Of a DNA stretch of 64,000 nucleotides, positions 49,402-58,245 are shown piece by piece (position 1 is the first letter of the stretch; every line of letters begins with the position of its first letter). The notes beneath the pieces were generated by a model. That model saw only the letters and a program-made list of their open reading frames with translations. It was not told where the DNA came from and ran no database searches. This stretch comes from Lentibacillus saliphilus (GTDB lineage: Bacteria > Bacillota > Bacilli > Bacillales > Amphibacillaceae): the NCBI RefSeq assembly GCF_019093865.1, contig NZ_JABJXD010000010.1, forward strand, positions 1 to 64,000, given 5' to 3'. The translations under genes were made by a program, and so were the position numbers.

Positions 49402-49625
49402 TCTTCATTCCCCGCTTTCCCAACCAAAATGCAATAACTCTGCTTGTCCAACTCTATGTATTGACGTTGCATTTATGGTATATTTTTATATGTAAACTAG
49501 TAAAACTCTATAACTCAACGAGTAGTATAACACGGTGAGATGACATGAATATGATAATCATATTACAATTGTGTTTCAGAGTTATATTAAATTTTACAAA
49601 GTACATTGGAAAGGAGGTTTAATGA

Positions 49626-50642
49626 ATGATTCGGAAATGGCCTTTTATAGGCAGTCGTGTTGTCAAGACAGGTGTTGCTGTCTTTTTAACTGCATGGATA
49701 TGCAATCTTTTTGACTGGCCACCAGTATTCGCCGTCATCACGGCTATAGTAACATTAGAACCGACTGTATCAGATTCAATCAAAAAAGGGTTAATTCGTT
49801 TTCCTGCGTCAGCCATTGGTTCATTCTATGCTGTTCTCTTTATATCACTGTTTGGGAATTCACCGATCACATATACATTTGCCGCGGTTTTTACCATTGC
49901 AACCTGTTTCAAATTAAAATTACACGCCGGACTCCTCGTTGCAACATTAACAGCTGTTGCGATGATTGAAGTGATTCACAGCCATTATCTTATTGCATTT
50001 TTTATTAGACTAGGAACGACGACGATCGGATTAGTTGTGTCAACGGTTGTAAATATGTTTGTTCTTCCACCCGATTACACGAAAGAAATTGCTGAAAAAA
50101 GTGACAAAGCGCGCAAGCAAACAGGTGAAATTGTTGAAAAGGTATTTAAGGATATTCTCGATCACAAACACGAGGAAAATGCGGTAGACATTCAAATGCT
50201 ACAGCGTCTTGATCAAAAGTTGATTAATATTGAGACATTAATTCGATTCCAAAGAGAAGAAAGTAAATTCCACCCATTAGTTGGAAGTGAAAAAGAACAA
50301 TTTCAATATGCATGTACGCACTTACAACAATTGCGCCTCATTCATTATCATTTGGATAATTTAATTTATACACCACTCCAGAAGCCAACATGGTCAAATG
50401 AAGAAAATGATATTATTTTAGAGGCTGTCGCTGCTTTAGGTCAAAGTATGAAAAACCGCTCCAAATATAATCAGGATGAACATATTGATCGCTTTAATCA
50501 ATTGATGGCTTTATTTTGGGAAGACAATGAAGAAATCACGAAAAAAAGCGACAAGCATCCAACACGCTTCCCACCTGAATTAATTATCCTATATGAATTG
50601 ATTTCTATATACAAATTGGTTACGCGATACTACGCAAATTGA
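49626..50642 (+). CDS. FUSC/aromatic-acid-exporter family membrane protein
   Basis: 338 residues. Five or six membrane helices in the first ~155 residues (WPPVFAVITAIVTLEPTVSD is the family signature), then a helical cytosolic half. Resembles B. subtilis YgaE/YqjA-type proteins; substrate unknown. AAGGAGG upstream. Confidence 0.85.
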   Translation: MIRKWPFIGSRVVKTGVAVFLTAWICNLFDWPPVFAVITAIVTLEPTVSDSIKKGLIRFPASAIGSFYAVLFISLFGNSPITYTFAAVFTIATCFKLKLHAGLLVATLTAVAMIEVIHSHYLIAFFIRLGTTTIGLVVSTVVNMFVLPPDYTKEIAEKSDKARKQTGEIVEKVFKDILDHKHEENAVDIQMLQRLDQKLINIETLIRFQREESKFHPLVGSEKEQFQYACTHLQQLRLIHYHLDNLIYTPLQKPTWSNEENDIILEAVAALGQSMKNRSKYNQDEHIDRFNQLMALFWEDNEEITKKSDKHPTRFPPELIILYELISIYKLVTRYYAN

Positions 50643-50708
50643 AAAAGCAGTACAGGATAGGATCGCGCATCGAAGCGCGAACTCCCATCCCCCCTGCTAA
50701 CCATTGTT

Positions 50709-51188
50709 TTACCGAGATTTTTCGTATACAACTCTTGTATTGCCAACCATATCATGAACGCCTTCCTTTTGGGGTGTAAAGGCAACAACTATATAAACGA
50801 TATGAAACAACACCTCATTTATAAAACGCCCAACTACCTCACGGAAAAATAGATCTCCCCATGTTAATTGCTCTCCATTGATATGAACGACACGTAATCC
50901 GAATATCATCTTTCCTAAAGTTTGACCAAACAAGCGTGTCATTAAAAGGAAGTACCCATAAAAGATAACGACTCCAAGAATGCCCCCGACTGTCCAAAAA
51001 CCAATAGAAATCTGATTGAGTTCAAATAACAAATTAACTGGTCCAAGTAGCAGAGTACTGATTGCAAATATGACGAGTAAATCAGCTAAATAAGCCCAAA
51101 ACCGCACCCAAAATCCAACATAACGCATTTCTTCGGCAACTGTTTGGTCTTCCGCCATAGCTATGTCAAATGTATCACCGTTCATCAT
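50709..51188 (-). CDS. yteJ: RDD-family membrane protein (YteJ-like)
   Basis: 159 residues from the first of two ATG codons behind GGGAGG. RDD domain: VGFWVRFWAYLADLLVIFAI, then FGQTLGKMIFGLRVV. Three membrane helices. Follows sppA by 10 bases, as yteI-yteJ in B. subtilis. Confidence 0.87.
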   Translation of the reverse strand: MMNGDTFDIAMAEDQTVAEEMRYVGFWVRFWAYLADLLVIFAISTLLLGPVNLLFELNQISIGFWTVGGILGVVIFYGYFLLMTRLFGQTLGKMIFGLRVVHINGEQLTWGDLFFREVVGRFINEVLFHIVYIVVAFTPQKEGVHDMVGNTRVVYEKSR

Positions 51189-51198
51189 CGCACCTCCC

Positions 51199-52197
51199 TT
51201 ATTTTGAATACAGGTACATTGCTCTTGGTCCAGATGAATCACGAATCAATTCAAGAAGACCTGAGAGCTCAGCTTCCTTACCAAGCAATTTCCCAGCTGT
51301 CATACTAAATAACTGAGGAAATCCAACACCAGAACGATATTCAACAATAGAGGCACCCGCTAAATTGTGATCTTCCATGAGCATGTCAATCGTATCATCC
51401 AACGTTCCCAACTCATCAACAAGTCCGATATCCTTTGCTTGAGCGCCTGTATATACACGACCGTCACCTAATTTTCTAACCGTTTGCTCATCCATATCGC
51501 GCCCATCAACAATCACTTGGACAAAGTCGCCATATAATTCATCAACCATCGTCTGTAAAATGTCATGCTCTTCGTCTGTCATTTCTTTCGTTGGTGACAT
51601 AATGTCTTTAAATTCACCGCTTTTAATTGTTTTAACATCAACACCAAGATCTTCAGCAAGCTTGGCAACATTAATACTCTGCATGATCACACCGATTGAG
51701 CCCGTTAAAGTGGCTGGATGTGCAATAATTTTATCGGCTGGCGCTGAAATATAATAGCCACCTGAAGCCGCCGAATTACCCATCGAAATATAAACAGGCT
51801 TTTCATATGTATCTTGAATCTCAACAACCTTATCATGAATTTCTGCGCTTTCGACAACACCGCCACCTGGAGTGTTAACCCTAATAATAACAGCATCAAC
51901 GTGTTGATCCTCGCCTGCAGATTCTAACATCTTAAGAAATTGTTTATGATTGTAACCGGCCCCACTTAATACCGAACCGCTACCTGTATCTTGAATAACA
52001 CCGTTCAGCTCAACAATTGCGATTTTATCCGTTGATGAGCCTGTTTCGATCATTACCTCTTCAAATGGCTGCTCTGTCATATCCAGCAAGGCTTCCCAGT
52101 CCGTCATAACAACACTTGATAAAAATTGAAAACCAATTGAAACGACGAATAAACCTGCTGCAATCCCCAGTGCTAACCACCTTTTCCCTGACATCAT
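51199..52197 (-). CDS. sppA: Signal peptide peptidase SppA
   Basis: 332 residues. N-terminal membrane anchor (about 6-30), then the S49 protease with Ser145 (NSAASGGYY) and Lys197 (SGEFKD). The 52-residue distance equals Ser147-Lys199 of B. subtilis SppA. Degrades cleaved signal peptides and is linked to lantibiotic resistance. In B. subtilis its activity is controlled by the neighbour YteJ. Confidence 0.94.
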   Translation of the reverse strand: MMSGKRWLALGIAAGLFVVSIGFQFLSSVVMTDWEALLDMTEQPFEEVMIETGSSTDKIAIVELNGVIQDTGSGSVLSGAGYNHKQFLKMLESAGEDQHVDAVIIRVNTPGGGVVESAEIHDKVVEIQDTYEKPVYISMGNSAASGGYYISAPADKIIAHPATLTGSIGVIMQSINVAKLAEDLGVDVKTIKSGEFKDIMSPTKEMTDEEHDILQTMVDELYGDFVQVIVDGRDMDEQTVRKLGDGRVYTGAQAKDIGLVDELGTLDDTIDMLMEDHNLAGASIVEYRSGVGFPQLFSMTAGKLLGKEAELSGLLELIRDSSGPRAMYLYSK

Positions 52198-52331
52198 GTT
52201 TGTCATCTCCTCACATTATATTTTTTGCCGACTATCGGCTCTCCCCAAAACGGTATACGTCAATAACACCCATTTTGATTCAAAAATTGTTTAAATAGAA
52301 TAGAACGTATTTCAGAAATGTAATTCAGACC

Positions 52332-52922
52332 TTATTGATCCCTTTCTTGATGACGTTCTGCCATGTCATCTACAAGCTTTTCAGCTGCCCGGCGATAAAA
52401 ATTACTCATATTAACGAGCGCACATGCGAGCAATAATTGCTCTAAGTAGTCGCGATTGTCATCGTCCTCATATTGACCAACTTCATTCTCAACTTCTTCA
52501 GCACATGCAAGGACATTGTCTTTAAAACGCTCGGCATTCGTTTCTGTTAATTTAAGATAGCTCTCATATAAATCCTCTAAATGAAAATCATCGTCTGTAA
52601 TTTGGTCATTCAATTCACCGAGGAGCTGCTTAATATCCTTGATTGACAACGCACCCTTTAATTGATAAATCATGCTAATTAGCATGAGATGATCTCTCGT
52701 ATAACGCTTGTTTTTTATGGGGATAAATAAATCCCCTTTCGCGTAATTATTGATCATCGTTTTCGTTAAGACTTTTTCATTTTCATGACGTTTTGATCCT
52801 GAAAATTTCCTTTCAAACAATTGAATAACCTGGTCCATATATAAGTCCAAATCCGGTATATCCTCTATCGTTAACCTATTTTCTACTTGTAAATCATTAA
52901 TCAATGTTTCCCATCTTTTCAT
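52332..52922 (-). CDS. DUF1836 protein
   Basis: 196 residues. MerR-like N-terminal HTH region (LTKTMINNYAKGDLFIPIKN, then KRYTRDHLMLISMIYQLKG) typical of DUF1836; a helical C-terminal half. May bind DNA; role unknown. GGAGG six bases before the ATG. Confidence 0.85.
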   Translation of the reverse strand: MKRWETLINDLQVENRLTIEDIPDLDLYMDQVIQLFERKFSGSKRHENEKVLTKTMINNYAKGDLFIPIKNKRYTRDHLMLISMIYQLKGALSIKDIKQLLGELNDQITDDDFHLEDLYESYLKLTETNAERFKDNVLACAEEVENEVGQYEDDDNRDYLEQLLLACALVNMSNFYRRAAEKLVDDMAERHQERDQ

Positions 52923-53054
52923 GATGAGCCTCCAATGTCATATTTTCTCATATTATACTGAAAAAAAACATCGGAGTAAACCTTGACTACATGAAGATAT
53001 ACTAGTATGATTATATGTAGTTTCAATAACTACATGTTAAAAGGAGTTGATTAC

Positions 53055-53705
53055 ATGGGTGCATGTATACGTGAACCAATCAACGGTTTGACCCATTTAT
53101 TCGGTGCTGTTTTATCAATTTTTGGTCTTTTGGCGCTCATTCTGAAAGCGAGCGCAACAACAGACTCTATTCTGGCCATTTCGGCAGTCATTATTTTCGG
53201 CGTGAGCATGATTTTGTTATATTCTGCGTCTGCCACATATCACATGGTCATTGCCCGTGATCGGGTTATTGCTTTTCTTAGAAGAATGGATCATTCCATG
53301 ATATTCGTTCTGATTGCTGGGACGTATACACCGTTTTGTCTCATTAGTTTAAATGGGACGAAAACAGGCTGGATTCTCTTTGCAGTGATCAACGGTCTAG
53401 CCATCTTAGGCGTCATCTTCAAGCTTGTCTGGTTTCACGCACCTAGATGGTTATCAACTTCTTTATATATTGTTATGGGGTGGATTGTCGTCTTTTTTAG
53501 TCCGTCTCTTGCACCAGTTATCGGGACAGCTGGTCTTGTTTATTTGGTACTCGGTGGCGTTTCCTATACGATCGGTGGCTTTATTTACTGGTTGAAGCCG
53601 AAGTTCTTGGAGTTTAAACATATGGGGTTCCATGAGATATTTCATATTTTCATCTTATTTGGCAGCCTATTTCATTTTATTTGTATCTATTGGTATGTGT
53701 TGTAA
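53055..53705 (+). CDS. Hemolysin III / TrhA-family membrane protein
   Basis: 216 residues from the ATG behind AAAGGAG; the frame extends 16 codons upstream without a site. Seven membrane helices; PAQR motifs REPINGLTHLFGAVL, SATYHM and HEIFHIFILFGSLFHF. The family (B. subtilis YplQ/TrhA) affects membrane energetics and lipid homeostasis, not true haemolysis. Confidence 0.9.
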   Translation: MGACIREPINGLTHLFGAVLSIFGLLALILKASATTDSILAISAVIIFGVSMILLYSASATYHMVIARDRVIAFLRRMDHSMIFVLIAGTYTPFCLISLNGTKTGWILFAVINGLAILGVIFKLVWFHAPRWLSTSLYIVMGWIVVFFSPSLAPVIGTAGLVYLVLGGVSYTIGGFIYWLKPKFLEFKHMGFHEIFHIFILFGSLFHFICIYWYVL

Positions 53706-53720
53706 GGCAAAATAAAATTC

Positions 53721-53760
53721 AAAAAGCGTTTGGCTCTGATTTATGCCAAACGCTTTTTTA
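53721..53760. terminator. Bidirectional intrinsic terminator
   Basis: The 14-bp perfect stem AAAAAGCGTTTGGC/GCCAAACGCTTTTT lies between convergent genes. Confidence 0.9.
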
Positions 53761-53779
53761 GTCTATCTAACTCTCAATG

Positions 53780-54829
53780 TTACACCATTTCTGACTGGAT
53801 ATAGTGATATAAGAGATGCTCGGTATTTGTGAGTGAAGCTTCATGTGTACGTTCAAATGCATGCGATGAATCAATCCCTGGGCCTACTAAGCCGTGAACG
53901 ATATCATGCCCAGCTCTTATCGCTGCTGAGGCATCCGAGCCGTAGTATGGATAAATATCAAGCTGATAACCGATATTGTTTTTACGGGCTAGCTCAACTA
54001 AGTGATTGCGTAAGCCTAAGTGATACGGACCACTGGCATCCTTCACACAGATTGATACAGTATACTCATCCGTTGCTTGACCATCGCCCATTGCACCCAT
54101 ATCAACAGCAAGATATTCTACTGTTTCAGGTGTAATGTTTGAATTACCACCATAGCCGATTTCTTCGTTGTTAGAGATTAGGAAGTGTGTCGTATATGGC
54201 AATGTGATGTTTTCCTCCTGCACCCGTTTGATGAGCTGGAGAAGAATGGCAACACTGGCCTTATCGTCAAGATGGCGTGATTTAATAAAGCCGCTGTCAG
54301 TCGTTTCAACACGTGGATCAAATGACACAAAATCCCCTACTTCAATGCCCAACGCTCTGACATCGTCTGCATTTTCTACCCTTGCGTCAACACGGATTTC
54401 CATATTATCTTCATTACGTTCTGCTGTACCGGCATCTTTATAAACGTGAACAGATGTCTGATGCATCAATATCGTACCTGTAATGTCATGCCCGCCAGCG
54501 GTATGTATACGGCAATATTCACCTTCTATTGAGTTAAACTTAAACCCACCAATTAAAGCGATTTTAAGCCGTCCATTACCTTTAACCTCTTTAACCATGG
54601 CACCGAGGGTATCAACATGTGCTGTTAGCATCCGGTGCCGTGTCGTATCCTGCCCAGGTAATGTCGCAATTAAACCACCTTTACGGTTCCGATACGTGTC
54701 AACATCTCGTTTTGTTAAATAGTCTTCGACAAATTGAATAACGTTGTCAGTATAACCAGACGGGCTCGGTATCGAAACGAGCTCTTGAATAAGCTGAATC
54801 GTTTCTTCTGTATTTGGATATGTCGTCAT
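53780..54829 (-). CDS. M42-family metallo-aminopeptidase
   Basis: 349 residues. Metal and catalytic residues visible: His71-Val-Asp73 (TAHVDT), Asp188/189 (RHLDDKAS), Glu222-Glu223 (SNNEEIGYG), Asp243 (AVDMGA) and a His near the end (DSSHAFERTH). A two-metal cytosolic aminopeptidase or endoglucanase-M type enzyme; trims peptides. Single gene. Confidence 0.92.
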   Translation of the reverse strand: MTTYPNTEETIQLIQELVSIPSPSGYTDNVIQFVEDYLTKRDVDTYRNRKGGLIATLPGQDTTRHRMLTAHVDTLGAMVKEVKGNGRLKIALIGGFKFNSIEGEYCRIHTAGGHDITGTILMHQTSVHVYKDAGTAERNEDNMEIRVDARVENADDVRALGIEVGDFVSFDPRVETTDSGFIKSRHLDDKASVAILLQLIKRVQEENITLPYTTHFLISNNEEIGYGGNSNITPETVEYLAVDMGAMGDGQATDEYTVSICVKDASGPYHLGLRNHLVELARKNNIGYQLDIYPYYGSDASAAIRAGHDIVHGLVGPGIDSSHAFERTHEASLTNTEHLLYHYIQSEMV

Positions 54830-54980
54830 ATAAAGGGCCTCCCTAATTCTTATATCTATAGTTTAATCGTTCGGCGGTGGATTTGGCAATGGACATTCCA
54901 CGCTTTATGCAACAATCATACAACGTGATGTACGTTGACCCTATATCGCAAAATGGCTTGGCCTTTCAACTATCATCCTA

Positions 54981-55376
54981 TCAAGGTGCAACAAGCTCCA
55001 CCTTGATTCTGTCTGGATCTTCAAAATAAACAGCGTAATAGTCATCTCCGCCAGCAAAAGGATGTTGCTCTGTATAAAGTAAGTTAACGCCTTTATGATT
55101 TAGTTTTTCAGTCATGTCGTCCACGTGCTCCCGTGACTCGGCATAAAATGCTAAATGATTTAACCCTACTCGACATCTATGATAGGGGATGTCTAGAAAT
55201 CGCTCTTCTACTTGAACAAAAACGATGTATGTATCCCCCATTTTCCAACTTTGTCCACCTTCCCATTTCTGAAAAGAACTGTATCCTAATTCCTCTAAAA
55301 ACCAACCCCAAAAATCAAGCGACCTTTTTAGATTAGAAACATAAAGCTCAATATGATGTATAACGCCCTTTGCCAA
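54981..55376 (-). CDS. VOC (glyoxalase/bleomycin-resistance) superfamily protein
   Basis: 131 residues from the second of two TTG codons (seven bases from AGGGGGG). Metal-site pattern: VIHHIELYVSN near the start, LNHLAFYAES in the middle, YAVYFEDPDRIKVELV at the end. Substrate unknown. Confidence 0.88.
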   Translation of the reverse strand: MAKGVIHHIELYVSNLKRSLDFWGWFLEELGYSSFQKWEGGQSWKMGDTYIVFVQVEERFLDIPYHRCRVGLNHLAFYAESREHVDDMTEKLNHKGVNLLYTEQHPFAGGDDYYAVYFEDPDRIKVELVAP

Positions 55377-55401
55377 TAGCAAGCCCCCCTTATTTTACCT
55401 T

Positions 55402-55617
55402 TTAACAGAAAAAGACAGCGTATATAATAAACGCTAAAATGAGGACAAGAATAAGGATCCCAGTCCCTTTCCAGCCTAATGCCCCGACTAAGTCAACTAG
55501 ATTACCACTATTTGCTCTATTGATTGAATCATTTAAATGACCACCAGAATTGCGTTTCCGCTCCTCTTGGCTCATTCTTTCTCTTCTTTCTTGAGGAGAT
55601 TCTTTATCATGACTCAA
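55402..55617 (-). CDS. Small tail-anchored protein, DUF6366-like
   Basis: 71 residues from TTG behind AAAGGTGGTGA. The charged N-terminus (SHDKESPQERRERMSQEERK) and central LNDSINRANSGNLVDLVG precede one C-terminal helix ending IIYAVFFC. It matches my memory of DUF6366 proteins of Bacillaceae. Last host gene before the prophage. Confidence 0.75.
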   Translation of the reverse strand: MSHDKESPQERRERMSQEERKRNSGGHLNDSINRANSGNLVDLVGALGWKGTGILILVLILAFIIYAVFFC

Positions 55618-55687
55618 TGAGATCACCACCTTTAGCTTAAAGGTATACAAATAATCATATAGTTGAAATTAGGTTAATGATAGCATA

Positions 55688-55719
55688 TAAAAAGCCGTCT
55701 CCTAAAATAGAAGACGACT
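55688..55719 (-). terminator. Second intrinsic terminator downstream of the ssrA remnant
   Basis: The 8-bp stem AGTCGTCT/AGACGGCT (one G-U) is followed on minus by TTTTTATAT. Confidence 0.55.
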
Positions 55720-55763
55720 ACAGCTGTTTATATAAGTTTGTTACTACGGTCTTATCATTCCAC

Positions 55764-55803
55764 AAAAAAACCACCAACATATGTATTGGTGGAGACGGCG
55801 GGA
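55764..55803 (-). other. Prophage attachment site: 3' end of tmRNA gene (ssrA) plus its terminator
   Basis: On minus, the segment ending CCGCCGTCTCCACCA is the characteristic acceptor stem and CCA end of a Bacillus tmRNA; 17 bases (55787-55803) match. CCACCAA then pairs with TTGGTGG and is followed by seven T, a normal ssrA terminator. No tmRNA body precedes it (upstream is phage DNA), so this is the fragment left by integration into the ssrA 3' end. The intact ssrA should lie beyond the other end of the prophage. Confidence 0.8.
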
Positions 55804-56044
55804 TACTCTGAATTAAATCACCCTTAGTTTTAAAAATACAACAAAAGGCTTGATACAACAGGCTTTTTAGCAACTTATGAAAAAGTCACTAAAACAATAA
55901 TTTTAGCGTTATAGTATCATTTTTGTATCACGACAGTCCCTAAAAATAACCCTTCTTGTTTTCTTGGAGGGTTATTTTTTCAAGTAGTTACAAAAGAGGA
56001 TTTTATATATTCCTGGAGAATTAATCATCAAAGGGGGAGTTGTG
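55804..56044. other. Non-coding end of the prophage
   Basis: A/T-rich; holds a strong bidirectional hairpin (55942-55980, AAAATAACCCT with AGGGTTATTTTTT) and short repeats such as TATCATTTTTGTATCA that might be integrase arm sites. No gene seen. Confidence 0.5.
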
Positions 56045-56203
56045 ATGGAAACGTTGCATGACTACGTCAAATGGATCGCTAACAGTATGGGAGTAAGATT
56101 GACTGAAGAACACATAAATGATATTACTCTTAGGCTTGTGGAGAGCAAAAAGTACAGGGAATCTGTATCAGAACTATCAAGGATGATACTGGATACACAG
56201 TAA
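56045..56203 (+). CDS. Small prophage protein, unknown
   Basis: 52 residues: METLHDYVKWIANSMGVRLT, then helical HINDITLRLVESKKYRESV. Soluble. GGGGGAG lies a few bases before the ATG, and a terminator follows at once. Family not recognised; the size and C-terminal helix would suit a small regulator. Confidence 0.6.
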   Translation: METLHDYVKWIANSMGVRLTEEHINDITLRLVESKKYRESVSELSRMILDTQ

Positions 56204-56205
56204 TT

Positions 56206-56231
56206 AAAAAAGGGCCGCATTGGCCCTTTTT
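56206..56231. terminator. Bidirectional intrinsic terminator
   Basis: AAAAAGGGCC and GGCCCTTTTT form a perfect stem between convergent small genes. Confidence 0.85.
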
Positions 56232-56239
56232 ATCCTTTA

Positions 56240-56680
56240 TCATTGCTTTCTTTTTTTCTCGGCTATCATTGTTTCAATGATATCATTGCCGTAACCTCTA
56301 CCCTTTAATTCATTTCTTAACTCCTTAAGGTCCTCATACAACTCGACATTAATTTCTTTTTGTTCAGGTTCATCTACTGCACCTAAGCTTTCTTTATCAT
56401 CATCTCTAGTTTTTAAATATGTATGAATGCCTTTTAATATATCTGTCTGCTCTTCAGCAACATGTTTTTTCTCATCAAGCAAATTAACGATTTCAGCAAA
56501 ACCAAACATAATAATACCACTGATAAATCCCGCTGCAATCCATGTTAATAATACCGCGTAATTCTCTTCACTCGAATACATACCGTCCATTGGTATTTTG
56601 TATAAATTTAGACCAACAATAAATCCACCAACTATACTTAGTGCCCCAACAGTATTCAATGCAATTGCCACTTTGTTCAT
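56240..56680 (-). CDS. Prophage membrane protein, unknown
   Basis: 146 residues. Two membrane helices (about 5-27 and 43-66), then a charged cytosolic helical tail with DEKKHVAEEQTDILKGIHTY and ELRNELKGRGYGNDIIETMI. Not a typical holin. It is located next to the Panacea module, in the accessory part of the prophage. Confidence 0.7.
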   Translation of the reverse strand: MNKVAIALNTVGALSIVGGFIVGLNLYKIPMDGMYSSEENYAVLLTWIAAGFISGIIMFGFAEIVNLLDEKKHVAEEQTDILKGIHTYLKTRDDDKESLGAVDEPEQKEINVELYEDLKELRNELKGRGYGNDIIETMIAEKKRKQ

Positions 56681-56846
56681 AAGAATCTCCCCCCTCTACA
56701 TTACCATTCGACACATATCCCTATTTTCCTCCTAACAAAAGAGCAGTTTATGTTTTCTTGGCGAATTATATATTAGTAATAGTTTTAGGCGGGGGTTCAT
56801 CAGATAATTCATAGTAGTAATCATTAAAAAAGACCCAAATTGGGCC

Positions 56847-57203
56847 TTAATGAACTCTGTGGTTGGGGTCAATTCTACAAATTACAAAATACCCCTCTTT
56901 TAAATACCCATGGATTCTAAACTTACCTGAAACTTCATAATGGTATATATTATATCCGTCTATTGAATCACTTTTATCAGGGGATCTTCCGAATCGTTGA
57001 TTAACCTCTAGTACCGTTAAATTTTTTCCAACTGTCTTATCTATAAAGCTGTTAAAAGCTTTTACTTCTCGTTTTTGTAAATCTTTAAAACAAAACCCAT
57101 TCTCCAACGATCTCTCCAAAGACATTTTGAATTTCGCTTTGCTTTTATTAGTTAATACTTGTCCTTTTTTAGGTATCCCTATATTTTTGGTTGTTAATTG
57201 CAA
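56847..57203 (-). CDS. Candidate toxin partner of the Panacea-domain protein
   Basis: 118 residues, basic, soluble. N-terminus MQLTTKNIGIPKKGQVLTNK; C-terminal half YNIYHYEVSGKFRIHGYLKE, then GYFVICRIDPNHRVH. The ending recalls small beta-rich RNase-type toxins, but I do not recognise a family. It starts 3 bases after the stop of the Panacea gene, so the two are surely one unit. In known Panacea pairs the partner is a toxin of varied family. Confidence 0.6.
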   Translation of the reverse strand: MQLTTKNIGIPKKGQVLTNKSKAKFKMSLERSLENGFCFKDLQKREVKAFNSFIDKTVGKNLTVLEVNQRFGRSPDKSDSIDGYNIYHYEVSGKFRIHGYLKEGYFVICRIDPNHRVH

Positions 57204-57206
57204 TTA

Positions 57207-57656
57207 TTACCCACCCAAATATATTGATCTATAATAATTCCTCATATCTTCGGTTGAAATAACTACGTTGGAGTTCTCATTTGGTTCTAATCCTGCACGA
57301 GCGTTTATCCAAGGTGCTTCACTATGGGTTAGTGCTTCCAATGAATTACCGTCTTGATCACCATATGTTTCCCAAACAGATTCTAAGATAGACAACGACT
57401 CTTCACAAAAATTGACAGTTGCCTCTTCTGTTTTCGGTATAGGATTCCATCCATATGTTTTATATTTTTGGTATAAACTGGGTGCGACAGGACCGTGAAC
57501 CCATGCCTGAAAGCTTTCATCTTCAATTAATGGTCTTTGAAGCAAAGCTTGATGCCACGCCTCTGCATAATAAGCAAGTTTTTGAAGTTTTTTTGGAGTC
57601 ATGCTATTTTTACTTAGAAAATAATTAGCTACATCCAATACGCTAATTCGATTCAT
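57207..57656 (-). CDS. Panacea (DUF4065, SocA/GepA-like) antitoxin-type protein
   Basis: 149 residues from the ATG behind GGAGGGA. Domain pattern clear: NRISVLDVANYFL, LQKLAYYAEAWHQALLQRPL and AWVHGPVAPSLYQKYKTYG. Panacea proteins are neutralising partners in many toxin-antitoxin pairs and are frequent in prophages (established for PanA/PanT systems). Here it is first in a two-gene unit. Confidence 0.85.
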   Translation of the reverse strand: MNRISVLDVANYFLSKNSMTPKKLQKLAYYAEAWHQALLQRPLIEDESFQAWVHGPVAPSLYQKYKTYGWNPIPKTEEATVNFCEESLSILESVWETYGDQDGNSLEALTHSEAPWINARAGLEPNENSNVVISTEDMRNYYRSIYLGG

Positions 57657-57810
57657 TCTTCTCCCTCCACACAAAAGAATAAATTTACTATTCATATTCA
57701 ATATCCACCTTTTTATCATAGTCATTACCTTCATTTAATGAACTTATGCTACTTAGGGTGAAATATTGAATAAAATTAATGTCCTTATGCAATATTTTCC
57801 TGTTAATTCT

Positions 57811-57839
57811 ATGATAACACCATTTCGGACATATTGAAA
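57811..57839 (-). promoter_or_regulatory. Candidate promoter of the Panacea module with inverted repeat
   Basis: On minus, TTTCAA and TATCAT are 17 bases apart, about 155 bases before the ATG. An 8-bp inverted repeat ACCATTTC/GAAATGGT flanks the -35 (57820-57827 and 57858-57865), a possible autoregulation site. Confidence 0.4.
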
Positions 57840-57928
57840 CAAAATAACACAATTTGAAATGGTTTATAACAGAAATGCTCCCTTGCCGTAACTTTTTTCG
57901 AATGTGTTTATAGGGAGGGGGATTTTTT

Positions 57929-58126
57929 TTGGAAAAAATAATGCCAGGACATTTAGTTGGGTTTGGTTCAGTTAGGGAAATGTATGATTTAGAGAATTAT
58001 TATGACGATGGCTTTACGGATGCAGGAGTGACAGAATTACACTTTAAAGACATATTGACTGATGCAGAGTGTGAAAAGTTGTGTGCGGAATTGTCTGGAG
58101 AAGTTTTAACTTGGAATAAGGTGTGA
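57929..58126 (+). CDS. Small acidic prophage protein, unknown
   Basis: 65 residues from TTG behind GGGAGGGGGA (or 61 from ATG at 57941). Acidic and soluble: MYDLENYYDDGFTDAGV, LTDAECEKLCAELSGE. No family recognised. Divergent from the Panacea module. Confidence 0.6.
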   Translation: MEKIMPGHLVGFGSVREMYDLENYYDDGFTDAGVTELHFKDILTDAECEKLCAELSGEVLTWNKV

Positions 58127-58186
58127 AAGGGTCGAATATAGGCCCTTATTATGCTTCAAATCAAGGGAATTACTTCCAAAAACCTG

Positions 58187-58215
58187 TTGACTCACACCTT
58201 ATAAGGTGTTATAAT
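58187..58215 (+). promoter_or_regulatory. Consensus promoter with a 16-bp perfect palindrome filling the spacer
   Basis: TTGACT (58187-58192) and TATAAT (58210-58215) are 17 bases apart. ACACCTTATAAGGTGT (58194-58209) is a perfect palindrome taking up 16 of the 17 spacer bases. A dimeric repressor bound here would fully block polymerase. Confidence 0.85.
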
Positions 58216-58245
58216 ATAATTAACAAGTCAAAGGGAGGTGTATAA

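Noticed and set aside
50643-50708. CGCGCATCGAAGCGCG-like sequence as a terminator
   Set aside because: Stem is short and no T-run follows on either strand; too weak to call.
55787-55803. 3' end of a normal tRNA gene
   Set aside because: No tRNA body precedes it; the CGTCTCC acceptor arm with CCA end and the following terminator fit tmRNA better.
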